This document shows positions 37,309-45,296 of a DNA stretch of 64,000 bases, piece after piece (the first letter of the stretch is position 1; each line of letters starts with the position of its first letter). This DNA is from M3007 sp965249785 (GTDB lineage Bacteria > Bacteroidota > Bacteroidia > Chitinophagales > Saprospiraceae): positions 1-64,000 of the forward strand of contig CBDFMU010000023.1 of assembly GCA_965249785.1 (NCBI GenBank), in the 5' to 3' direction. The notes beneath the pieces are model-generated. The model worked only from the letters and a program-made list of their open reading frames with translations, ran no database searches and had not been told where the DNA came from. Position numbers and translations under genes: made by a program.

Positions 37309-37842
37309 TCAGTTATTCAATGCTTCTTTTTTTAAAATAATATCCTGCAATGTGACTCTGGCGCGCGTCAACAGGGTGCGAGAGTGGCTCGCCGCAATGT
37401 TTAGTTCCCGCCCAACCTCTGCATGCGTGTAGCCATCCAATACGTTCATATTGAAGACAATACGCTGATTATCGGGCAGGCGGTCAAGCACCTTCAGGAT
37501 TTCTTCGACCCCCATTTTACTGTATACGTCGGGAAATTCGCCGGGATCAGGGCCATTTTCCAGTGACTCCAAAACGACACTCTTTTTTCGGAATTTTTGC
37601 AAACAAACATTGACCGCAATGCGCTGGCACCAATACCTGAATTCCTTTTCACCGCCGCGAAACTGGTCTATGTTATTAAAAATTAGGATCAATGCCTCTT
37701 GTACACTATCCTGTACATCAGATTTCTCATAGCGTTTGCAGACCGACGACAGGAAAGGTGCCAGCAGATCAACCATCTGCCGTTGCGCCTTCCGCTCGAA
37801 GTTTCTGCAAAATTTTAATAGTTGGTTGAAATCGGGCTGCAT
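37309..37842 (-). CDS. ECF-type sigma-70 factor
   Basis: 177 residues. Region 2 reads MVDLLAPFLSSVCKRYEKSDVQDSVQEALILIFNNI and FRYWCQRIAVNVCLQKFRK. Region 4 is ILKVLDRLPDNQRIVFNMNVLDGYTHAEVGRELNI..SHSRTLLTRARVTL, the sigma4 helix-turn-helix. The length and the spacing of the two regions fit ECF factors. Transcriptionally coupled to the downstream membrane protein (3-base gap), as is usual for sigma/anti-sigma pairs in Bacteroidota. MITE-like copy E lies about 55 bp upstream, in its promoter region. Confidence 0.9.
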   Translation of the reverse strand: MQPDFNQLLKFCRNFERKAQRQMVDLLAPFLSSVCKRYEKSDVQDSVQEALILIFNNIDQFRGGEKEFRYWCQRIAVNVCLQKFRKKSVVLESLENGPDPGEFPDVYSKMGVEEILKVLDRLPDNQRIVFNMNVLDGYTHAEVGRELNIAASHSRTLLTRARVTLQDIILKKEALNN

Positions 37843-37897
37843 CTAAGTAGGTGTACAAAAATTAAATATTAAATTAGCATAACTCATTGATCACTGT

Positions 37898-37985
37898 TAT
37901 AGTCGGTTTGGAGCAGACGTTGAGAGGTTGAGATATTTCATTGTCAGCACTTTACCTTTGTTCAAACCATTCTACATTGACTCTA
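37898..37985 (-). repeat. MITE-like TATAGT repeat, copy E
   Basis: TATAGTCGGTTTGGAGCAGACGTTGAGAGG ... CATTCTACATTGACTCTA. Orientation as copies C and F. It fills the space between the sigma-factor start and the lipoprotein gene stop, so it could affect transcription of either. Confidence 0.65.
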
Positions 37986-38001
37986 CCAAATCGCTTATTC
38001 C

Positions 38002-39747
38002 TTATAGTTCCTTTTTGACCTTGAAATCACCACTAATAGAGTGTGCATTACTAAAAGCGTCGTAGGCCGTACCGAAAATAGTTCCACTAATAAACTGGCC
38101 ATCGTCGGTAGTTATATGGACGGTAATATCCGGGCTAGAAGCATCCAAGGTCAGATATATCGGCGCATCAGGATTATCAATTAAGTGAAAAAATGTATTC
38201 ACGCTATATTGACCTACACCTGCATATTCGCGCAACTCAATACTAAATGTGCCGCCGACGGTAAGTCCTTCTAACACCATCCAATTAGTGGTGACGTTAT
38301 TTTTCAGATAAAAGCGCGTTGGTGCGGCATTATACACCATAGCGTCGGCAGTAAGATGGATATAATCGCCTGGGTCTTCACAGGCTACCAAGGTGCCCAA
38401 ATTTGCTGCGCTATCGTCGCTATGCAATTGCACCGAAGTTGATTTAAAGGTAGTCAAATCATAGCCAGTAATTTGTAATTCCGGAAATTGGATGCAGTTC
38501 AAAGCCAAATCAAAACTGAATGCACCGGGCGCACTGAGCGGAAACAGGCGAATTTTTCCGGGGTATTGCACCTCAATCTGTCCCTGCGTCACTGGCGAAC
38601 CCAGACAATCATTTAATTGACCAGATACGTGGATAAAATACTGCTGCAAAGTCTCGTTCAGATAAATATTTCCCAAGTTAGTGTCCATCGAATAAGGGCC
38701 GATATTCGCTGTGTATAGAATGTTGTCGCAGAGGTCTTTAACCGTTATTTTCAACGGCGCACCTTTTGGCACCGAACCGCAGAAAAATCCGTTGATATCG
38801 GTATAACCCCAATAAATAAAATTGTCGGTGAGGTCTTCTACAATTACTTTAGTGTACAATGCTGGCGTGCTATCGCTTTGAAAAAAAGTCCCCGATAAAC
38901 AAATTGATTCTAATGCAACGTCACAATTCCAGTAGCCGCCCTGACCAACGCCACATTGGTAACTTCCGCCCGACTTGTGACAGGTGCCTTTCTGCAACCA
39001 GCGTTCTTCTTCCAGATCGAAATACCAGAGGGGAATTTCCTGCGGTGCGGCGGCCGCGAGGGCGGCAGGAATGGGAATCTCGACCTCTACAACTTTGTTA
39101 TCTTTCAACACCAGTTCTTGTCCAGCGTCCGTTTTCAGGTCGAGGGCGACCATGCCGTAAGTAGCCAGCACCCTTTCCTGACCATCTTCATTACGTGCCA
39201 TCAGGGAGCCAGGCATGGTAGCACCCAGATTAGGATCAGTCGGATCGAGCCAGCGCGCAGATACCTGTACCAAACCTGTGTAGTCTTCCCCATTGGTGCG
39301 CTGCAGACTATTGGGAGCAATGGTCGTTTTTAAGCCGCCAGCCCAGCTAAGGGTTGCGTTGAAGCCACTATTCACCGTCTGTGACGCGCCTTTTTCCATT
39401 AAAGTAATCCGTACATATTGTTTCCCATTGGCGCGGTTGCCACTCATCGAGGAACCAATAAAATAGCCCGCTTTTTCTACCTTTACCAGTGCGGCAGCTT
39501 TGGGTGCTTTCACATTTTTAAATTCAAAAAGCCCCTTCGAGTCGGTCGTCGTATTAGAATTATAAATACTTACGCGGGCACCAGATACAGGCTGACCATT
39601 TTCATCGAGCACTTTGCCCTGGAAGGAGCTGACCACCAGTACTATCGGCGGTGCTTCTTTAATAGTCACTTTATCAATTAATTCATTCTTGCGGCAGCCA
39701 AAAAGCAACACTAAGGCAAGCAGGGAAAATAGGCGTATATTCAACAT
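38002..39747 (-). CDS. Surface lipoprotein with carboxypeptidase-regulatory-like domain
   Basis: 581 residues. The lipoprotein signal RLFSLLALVLLFGCRK is followed by a beta-sandwich with the regulatory-domain motif GKVLDENGQPVSGARVSIYN and DSKGLFEFKNV. A stretch with LSWAGGLKTTIAPNSLQ and further carboxypeptidase-regulatory-type repeats follows (YTKVIVEDLTDNFIYWGYTDINGFFCG, IHVSGQLNDCLGSPV). Several Cys pairs (GTCHKSGGSYQCGVG) suggest disulfides. No protease or enzymatic motif is visible. It is probably an exposed adhesive or structural lipoprotein. Confidence 0.78.
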   Translation of the reverse strand: MLNIRLFSLLALVLLFGCRKNELIDKVTIKEAPPIVLVVSSFQGKVLDENGQPVSGARVSIYNSNTTTDSKGLFEFKNVKAPKAAALVKVEKAGYFIGSSMSGNRANGKQYVRITLMEKGASQTVNSGFNATLSWAGGLKTTIAPNSLQRTNGEDYTGLVQVSARWLDPTDPNLGATMPGSLMARNEDGQERVLATYGMVALDLKTDAGQELVLKDNKVVEVEIPIPAALAAAAPQEIPLWYFDLEEERWLQKGTCHKSGGSYQCGVGQGGYWNCDVALESICLSGTFFQSDSTPALYTKVIVEDLTDNFIYWGYTDINGFFCGSVPKGAPLKITVKDLCDNILYTANIGPYSMDTNLGNIYLNETLQQYFIHVSGQLNDCLGSPVTQGQIEVQYPGKIRLFPLSAPGAFSFDLALNCIQFPELQITGYDLTTFKSTSVQLHSDDSAANLGTLVACEDPGDYIHLTADAMVYNAAPTRFYLKNNVTTNWMVLEGLTVGGTFSIELREYAGVGQYSVNTFFHLIDNPDAPIYLTLDASSPDITVHITTDDGQFISGTIFGTAYDAFSNAHSISGDFKVKKEL

Positions 39748-40031
39748 TTTAGCAAGTTTGTAGCGTAGTAAAAAGGCTTGTTTGGACCGTCCTTGGTAAT
39801 AAAGATGTTGGAAGACGGAAAAACGCTACACTTGCTCAACGGAAAGGTAAATATATAGGAATGGGAGAGCAGCAAAAGCACTCATTCCCGCTACAAAATA
39901 ACAGGCTGGATAGCGCAATTAATGTACTTGTAATTAAATTGTTATTAAAACCTAACTAGAAAATCATTGAGCAAATGAAAACCACTGCAATCTGTGGTTG
40001 CCCCATGCATCCTACACCACATAGCCAGCAC

Positions 40032-42107
40032 TTACCCTTTCGTACAGCCTAGAAATATCGCCGACACGAAGAAAGTACGCCCCCAATGCACGGGCCGTAA
40101 GTCGCCTTCCATATGACCAAGTTCATCGCTGCCCCCGGAGCGGATCTGGCGTTTGTCAAGGATGTTTTTCACACCCACGTTGAGGCGAATTTTACGTTGG
40201 AAAAAACTGCTGCCGAGCGAAGCATTTAGTAAGTGCCAGCCTTCTGATTCGCCCTGTTTTACTTCGCCCGCGTCTTCAAAAAAGAATGGTGTCTTGCCGG
40301 TCATTTTGTGCCAGACGTTGAGGTTGGCTTTCTGCTTGAAAAAGGAAATGGTCAGATCATTCGCCCAATCGGGCGACCAGTTGAGGGTGCGCAGTGCAGC
40401 ATCATCTTCTGAATACGAATTGAAGAAGCCGGTCACGACCAAGTCCGAGCGGAAGCGCAGCCAGTCGCGGAAAGTGGCCGTAAAGCCCAGGCTGCCACCC
40501 ATCGTTTCCCAGCGTTTCAGGTTGGCGTAGGTGTACTGTACCGGAGCAAATTCGGAGAGAATAATGCGGTCGCGGACGGTGTTGTAAAAGCCGGATAATT
40601 GACCCTGCAAAAACCACGAATCTTTAAGACCGCTCGATGTACTCCCCCCCTTCATAGGGGGGACGGGGGGGGCTGACAAAATATTCCACTTCACTTCACC
40701 GCGCAAGTTATTCGACCGCTCCGGCAGCAGATCAGGGCTACCAACAATGTAGTGATTGATGTCTATGAAGTTGAAATACAATTCTTTAAGTCCCGGCGAA
40801 CGAAAACCATTGGCATAAGAGAAGCGTACTTGCCAACGAGTGGCGGGTTGCCAGAGTAACCAGACGGAAGGCGTGACTGCCGCGCCGTAGAGTTTATTTT
40901 GCGTCCAGCGCGCACCGCCTTGCAGGGTCAGTTTTTTTTGAAAAAAGTTGACTTTGGCACTGGCAAAAAGGCCGAAATCATTGCCCGTAGCGCGACCCGT
41001 TTCGGCGGCAGTGGAATCGACGATGCGCACGCCTTCGGCGGTTTCGGCGTAGTTTTCTGCACCAATCAAAAAGTTCCAGCGGCGATCCTGGCGGTCAGTG
41101 GCCAGCGTGGCGCGAGCGAGCAACCCGTCGGCGGATGAAGTGTCTTGTTGGCCTTCGAGCAGGGTTTTTACTTCTTCATTAAAATCGAAACGATAGGAGT
41201 TTTTGATGCGGGCAAAGCGATTCCAACCGACAGTAGTTTGCCAGAACGTGCGATTTTTTAGCCAACCTTCGCCGTGCAGCGTGGCATCGGAGCGATCGGT
41301 ATTATAATAATCGTCGAAAGCGTAGGGCTTGTACTGCGGACGGCGGAGGTCGCCGAGGTTGTCTACTTTTTCAGAAAAAAGCCCGCCGGAGAGACTAATA
41401 TCGAATTTCTCGGAGGGCGAGAAGCGCAGCACCGCGCGGCCAGCGGTTTGGGTCTTGGGATTCCAGAGTTGGTCGCGCCCCAAGGAGGTGTCGGCCTTTG
41501 GCTGAAAATCAAGTTGATTGCCGGTGATTTGAAGCAGGAATTTGCCCATGTGCGCACCGAGGCGGCCCTGCAAATTGCGGAAGCCATTGCTTTCCAGTTG
41601 TGTGTTGGCTTCGGCCTCAAAACGGTGGGCCTGGCTTTTGCGGGTTACTAAATTAATAACCCCCGCCGAGGCTTCCGAACCGTACAGCAATGATTGTGCG
41701 CCTTCAATAATTTCTACCTGCTGTACTGCGCCGAGCGGTAATTGACCAGCATCTACGCTACCATTTAGTCTTCCTACCACGGGAACGCCGTCCACTAGCA
41801 CCTTTACGTTTTCACCGCGCAAGCCGTTGATACTCAATGCGCTGCCGAGTATGGCATCCTGACTGAGCCGAATATTGGGTTCGGTTTGCAGTAATTCTTC
41901 CAGATTAACCGCCGCCCGGTTTTCAATGGTCGCGCGATTGATGACGCGCACGGAATTGACAGTTTGGCGGACATCGGTAGGCGCGAACTGGGCGGTGATA
42001 ACGACCTGCTCCAACTGCTGCCCCTTTAAAGAATCGGGCTGAGATTGCGCAATTATTAGTAATTGGCAGAAAAGAAAGGAGACGGCGAGAGCGGCACGTA
42101 GAGGCAT
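40032..42107 (-). CDS. TonB-dependent receptor, heme-type
   Basis: 691 residues. The signal peptide LRAALAVSFLFCQLLIIA precedes the plug motif LEQVVITAQFAPTDVRQTVNSVRVI and RGENVKVLVDGVPVVGRLNG. Barrel strands follow: GLRGENVKV..QVEIIEGAQSLLYGSEASAGVINLVTRK, then FRSPGLKELYFNF, ending SAIFLG. It lies directly below the HmuY-like gene on the same strand (68-bp gap with a hairpin), so it is the likely HmuR-type heme or iron receptor partner. A G/C-rich repeat at 40643-40672 is translated in frame as PPVPPMKGGS. The start is ATG 42107. Confidence 0.88.
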   Translation of the reverse strand: MPLRAALAVSFLFCQLLIIAQSQPDSLKGQQLEQVVITAQFAPTDVRQTVNSVRVINRATIENRAAVNLEELLQTEPNIRLSQDAILGSALSINGLRGENVKVLVDGVPVVGRLNGSVDAGQLPLGAVQQVEIIEGAQSLLYGSEASAGVINLVTRKSQAHRFEAEANTQLESNGFRNLQGRLGAHMGKFLLQITGNQLDFQPKADTSLGRDQLWNPKTQTAGRAVLRFSPSEKFDISLSGGLFSEKVDNLGDLRRPQYKPYAFDDYYNTDRSDATLHGEGWLKNRTFWQTTVGWNRFARIKNSYRFDFNEEVKTLLEGQQDTSSADGLLARATLATDRQDRRWNFLIGAENYAETAEGVRIVDSTAAETGRATGNDFGLFASAKVNFFQKKLTLQGGARWTQNKLYGAAVTPSVWLLWQPATRWQVRFSYANGFRSPGLKELYFNFIDINHYIVGSPDLLPERSNNLRGEVKWNILSAPPVPPMKGGSTSSGLKDSWFLQGQLSGFYNTVRDRIILSEFAPVQYTYANLKRWETMGGSLGFTATFRDWLRFRSDLVVTGFFNSYSEDDAALRTLNWSPDWANDLTISFFKQKANLNVWHKMTGKTPFFFEDAGEVKQGESEGWHLLNASLGSSFFQRKIRLNVGVKNILDKRQIRSGGSDELGHMEGDLRPVHWGRTFFVSAIFLGCTKG
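40643..40672. repeat. G/C homopolymer micro-hairpin inside the receptor gene
   Basis: CCCCCCC TTCATA GGGGGG ACGGGGGGGG: a REP-like unit of the kind normally intergenic, here in-frame within the receptor at residues PVPPMKGG. Similar C-run/G-run pairs form the ends of the 25349 element and the hairpin near 29822. Confidence 0.6.
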
Positions 42108-42133
42108 TGCTGGAAGATTTCGGCAAAAATAGC

Positions 42134-42161
42134 GCGAGTCCCCCCTGGAAAGGAGACTCGC
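42134..42161 (-). promoter_or_regulatory. Intercistronic hairpin between the HmuY-like and receptor genes
   Basis: GCGAGTC (42134-42140) pairs with GACTCGC (42155-42161), with CCCC/GG internal pairs. It lies 15 bp after the HmuY-like stop (minus strand) and 27 bp before the receptor ATG. It could be an RNA-processing or attenuation stem tuning receptor levels. Confidence 0.5.
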
Positions 42162-42175
42162 AGCACTATTGCTAA

Positions 42176-43465
42176 TTACAATTTAATGATTTTACCCAAA
42201 TTCACTTCTTGCTGCGGTAAGATCAGCCGCAAAGTCAACATGCCAGCACTCCAATTGCCAGCCGAAAGTTGAATGGCCTGAAAACCTTCGCTCAATGTCA
42301 CCGATTGGCGAGCAACCAGACGGCCCTGCAAATCCACGACTTCCAGTTGACCAGTTTTTGCCAAAGCAGCCGGAACATCCAACACGACAGTCAGTTGATC
42401 TTGCACTGGATTCGGATAAGTAGCCACTTTCAAACCCAAGGCAGCGGGGTCTTTCACGGCGGTAATAATGCCTAAATCTGTTTTTTCAAACACGGCTTTA
42501 CCCGTGCTACTGCCTTCAAAGTCAATAAATTGTATTTTCCAGACACGATCTTCGGCGGTTTTTAAAAAGAAAACCCGGTCTTCATCAATGCTCCAGGCAG
42601 TGCCACTAAAAGTCTTCCAGTCGTAACCAATCGCATCCAACTCGCTACGCAGGCTGTCTTTATACTCAGCATACGTGACGGTAGTCGGGTCTACGCCGTT
42701 TGCTTCGGCCACTTTTGCGCCGCGCCCATGCAAAACGCCCGTTACGTTATAAGGAATAAGGGTCATGGAACCCGGATCATACAGCCAGGTAGTGTAGCGG
42801 CAATAGAGCAGATCGAAGCCGCCCGCTGGTTCTACATCGACGGTAGAGCCGGTGTCGAAACTGAAATAAGCCAGCGTTTTGCCGGCGTGATCGGCTTTAT
42901 TAATGGTCTTGGTTTGCAAATCCGTGCCGTCCAGATTAGCATATTTGAAAGTGTAAGTAGTGCCAATGAGCGACTCAATTTTGAGTTTGCGATATTGGCC
43001 ATTATGCAGTTTTACGACGTACACCTGGTTGCCAATCACTTGATTCGTCTGGAAATTGTATTGGCCCCAACCGTAATCAAAGGCGTTGAGCGTGTCGCGC
43101 ACTTCATTGAACGCGCCATAACTCCACGATTTTTCACTGTTATATAATCGAAAATCGGTCAGCGAAGTAGCATCAATTACGTCATCAAAGTTATCAGTAA
43201 GTGCCTGATACACTTCGGTTGATGCCACTGGTTGGCCCGCGCTGGTACCCGAACTTTCATTGACAAACACGCCCGCATCCTGCTGGCCAAAGACGGTGAA
43301 AGCCATATCCCAGGCCGTGTTGTCAACCAGCTTTTCGATGCCAGTCGACAGGTTGACGAAACTTTGTTTTTGATAACCCGCGCCCGTGGCAATTTCCTGA
43401 ACATCCTGGGCAAAAAGAGCGGCACTCAGTGAAAGTGCCAGCGAAAGGGTAAGTAGTTGTTTCAT
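42176..43465 (-). CDS. HmuY-like secreted heme-binding protein with T9SS tail
   Basis: 429 residues from ATG 43465, which opens on the signal KQLLTLSLALSLSAALFAQ (the in-frame upstream start at 43576 adds unrelated sequence). The HmuY region contains STGIEKLVDNTAWDMAFTVFGQQ, GQYRKLKIESLIGTTYTFKYAN and FFLKTAEDRVWKIQFIDFEG. Only the fold assignment, not the heme ligands, can be judged by eye. The C-terminus VATYPNPVQDQLTVVLDV..LQGRLVA..KIIKL is a T9SS sorting domain, so the protein is secreted or surface-attached. The TonB receptor directly downstream supports a heme-capture pair. Confidence 0.82.
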   Translation of the reverse strand: MKQLLTLSLALSLSAALFAQDVQEIATGAGYQKQSFVNLSTGIEKLVDNTAWDMAFTVFGQQDAGVFVNESSGTSAGQPVASTEVYQALTDNFDDVIDATSLTDFRLYNSEKSWSYGAFNEVRDTLNAFDYGWGQYNFQTNQVIGNQVYVVKLHNGQYRKLKIESLIGTTYTFKYANLDGTDLQTKTINKADHAGKTLAYFSFDTGSTVDVEPAGGFDLLYCRYTTWLYDPGSMTLIPYNVTGVLHGRGAKVAEANGVDPTTVTYAEYKDSLRSELDAIGYDWKTFSGTAWSIDEDRVFFLKTAEDRVWKIQFIDFEGSSTGKAVFEKTDLGIITAVKDPAALGLKVATYPNPVQDQLTVVLDVPAALAKTGQLEVVDLQGRLVARQSVTLSEGFQAIQLSAGNWSAGMLTLRLILPQQEVNLGKIIKL

Positions 43466-43681
43466 GTGTAAGGAAGTGTTTTTGAATGTGATTAGAATAG
43501 CCGCTGAGTACCCCCGCGAGCGAAAAATTATAAACGGCTCAAAAGTCACGTTTCTATTTGGATTGGTTCTACACAATTCAGTATTCTCGTGTCAAACGAA
43601 TGTCATATTCTTTAAATAGTTGCTTTTCAATTATTTATAATTTATTAAAAATCAAATTAGGTGAAGTTTTTGAAAAATAGA

Positions 43682-43689
43682 TAGTTTTG
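43682..43689 (+). promoter_or_regulatory. -7 element TAGTTTTG for the phosphodiesterase gene
   Basis: An exact TAnnTTTG match 22 bp before the ATG at 43712. An adjacent TTTG at 43669 is too close to serve as -33. Confidence 0.4.
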
Positions 43690-43711
43690 TTCGCTAAAAC
43701 TTCCTTCTACC

Positions 43712-44470
43712 ATGCGCATCGTCCAGCTGACTGATTTACACTTGCCTCCCACCGATGTCAAAACCGATCTCGGCGTTGATACGCGACGCAATTTTCTGGA
43801 AATGTTGCCCCGCGTGGTTGCCTTGCAACCAGACCTCATTGTACTAAGCGGCGATCTCTGTTACGATACTGCCGATACGCCGACTTATGATTGGGTGCGG
43901 GAACACATGGACGCTTTGGGCCTGCGTTATGCAGTAATTGCTGGCAATCACGACGATTCTTCGCTGCTGGGTGCAGCTTTTGGATTATTAGTGCAACAAA
44001 AGGAAGTCTACTTTACCCAACAAGTTAATCGACAGCAAATCCTGTTTCTGGATACCGCCGTAGCGACGATTAGCGATGCCCAACTGGCGTGGGTGGAGGA
44101 ACAGCTGAATACCCTGAAAGGCCCGCTTTTGTTGTTTATGCACCATCCAACGTTTCTCATGGGTACGCCTTTTATGGATGAGAATTGGCCATTTCGTCGC
44201 TCCGAAGATTTGATGGCCGTTTTGTCACGCTACCCCGCCCCTATATATGTTTTCTGCGGACATTATCATACCGAACGCGTGGCTTATGCTGATAATGTGA
44301 GCGTACACATTACGCCGTCGCTGTACTTTCAACTGGATTCTGAATCGGAAAAACCTGCTGTAGAACATACACGCATTGCTTTACGGATTATTGATTTTGA
44401 AGGGGAAAAACTAGTTACTTCGGTGAAGTATTTCGACGGCAATCTAAATGGTATAACTCATAACTTATAA
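43712..44470 (+). CDS. CpdA-like metallophosphoesterase (cyclic AMP phosphodiesterase family)
   Basis: 252 residues with every calcineurin-type motif: QLTDLHL (metal ligands Asp and His), LSGDLC, AGNHDD, MHHP and FCGHYHTER. The length and the sequence IVQLTDLHLPP are those of the CpdA branch, which hydrolyses cAMP or related phosphodiesters. It is cytosolic (no signal). The next gene, of the CMD family, begins 14 bp after the stop, so the two may be co-transcribed. Confidence 0.88.
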   Translation: MRIVQLTDLHLPPTDVKTDLGVDTRRNFLEMLPRVVALQPDLIVLSGDLCYDTADTPTYDWVREHMDALGLRYAVIAGNHDDSSLLGAAFGLLVQQKEVYFTQQVNRQQILFLDTAVATISDAQLAWVEEQLNTLKGPLLLFMHHPTFLMGTPFMDENWPFRRSEDLMAVLSRYPAPIYVFCGHYHTERVAYADNVSVHITPSLYFQLDSESEKPAVEHTRIALRIIDFEGEKLVTSVKYFDGNLNGITHNL

Positions 44471-44484
44471 CTCATAACTACTTT

Positions 44485-45076
44485 ATGCCTCTTTATCGCT
44501 CCCCTACCCGCCGACCACAATCCAGAAGTAGCCGAACTGGCCCAATTCTTTCAGGAAACACTCGGCTTTTGTCCAAATAGCGTGCTGACCATGCAGCGTC
44601 GGCCTGCCATTGCCAAGGCTTTCATTGAGTTAAATAAAGCGGTGATGGAAAATCAGGGCCGCGTAACCAGCGCGCTCAAACGACTCATTGGTTATGTGGC
44701 CAGTTTAACTGCTGGTTGCCAATATTGTCAGGCCCACACCATCCGCGCCGCCGAACGCTACGGGGCTGCCGATGGTCAAATGGAAAATGTCTGGTCTTAC
44801 AAAACCCATCCGGCTTTCACGGAAGCAGAACGCGCTGCATTAGATTTCGCGGTGGCGGCCTCCGCCGTGCCGAACAGCGTGGATGAAAACATCAGCGCAG
44901 AACTGCGAAAACACTGGGAGGAAGGTGAAATTGTAGAAATACTCGGCGTAATCTCGCTATTCGGCTACCTTAACCGCTGGAACGACAGCATGGGCACCGT
45001 CCTCGAAGAACCCGCTACGGAAAGTGGACGACAATGGCTGGGAAAACAGGGCTGGACAGCGGGAAAACATGTATAG
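44485..45076 (+). CDS. Carboxymuconolactone decarboxylase (CMD)/AhpD family protein (one-base frameshift)
   Basis: ATG 44485 with one T removed from TTT 44492-44494 gives PLIAPLPADHNPEVAELAQF and FCPNSVLTMQRRPAIAKAFIELN, then SLTAGCQYCQAHTIRAAERYG, whose Cys-x-x-Cys plus His is the AhpD-like redox centre. DFAVAASAVPNSV and EIVEILGVISLFGYLNRWNDSMG complete the fold. The corrected length is 196 residues. Uncorrected, the protein would start at a GTG at 44582 and lose about 33 residues. The stop TAG (45074-45076) lies inside the first bases of MITE-like copy F. Expected function: alkylhydroperoxidase or gamma-carboxymuconolactone decarboxylase-type. Confidence 0.85.
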
Positions 45077-45155
45077 TGAAAGTTGAGGGGTTGAGGTATT
45101 GATAGTGAATAATATACAGTCGACCTCTGTTCAAAACCACTCTGCGTTGACTATA
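45072..45155 (-). repeat. MITE-like TATAGT repeat, copy F
   Basis: TATAGTGAAAGTTGAGGGG ... CCACTCTGCGTTGACTATA. It is the shortest complete copy (84 bp) and supplies the TAG stop codon of the preceding gene. Downstream, two copies of GGTGCAGCGCACC (45168-45180, 45213-45225) precede the beta-helix gene. Confidence 0.75.
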
Positions 45156-45296
45156 TGAAAAGCAGGTGCAGCGCACCAGAATATTGGTAGCAAAAATGGA
45201 TGAATGATGGATAGAGGTGCAGCGCACCGTAATATGCTGTGTAATATCAGTAAAAAGACAAGTAAACTTTTCCACCACTCATATAATCTTTTTCTC

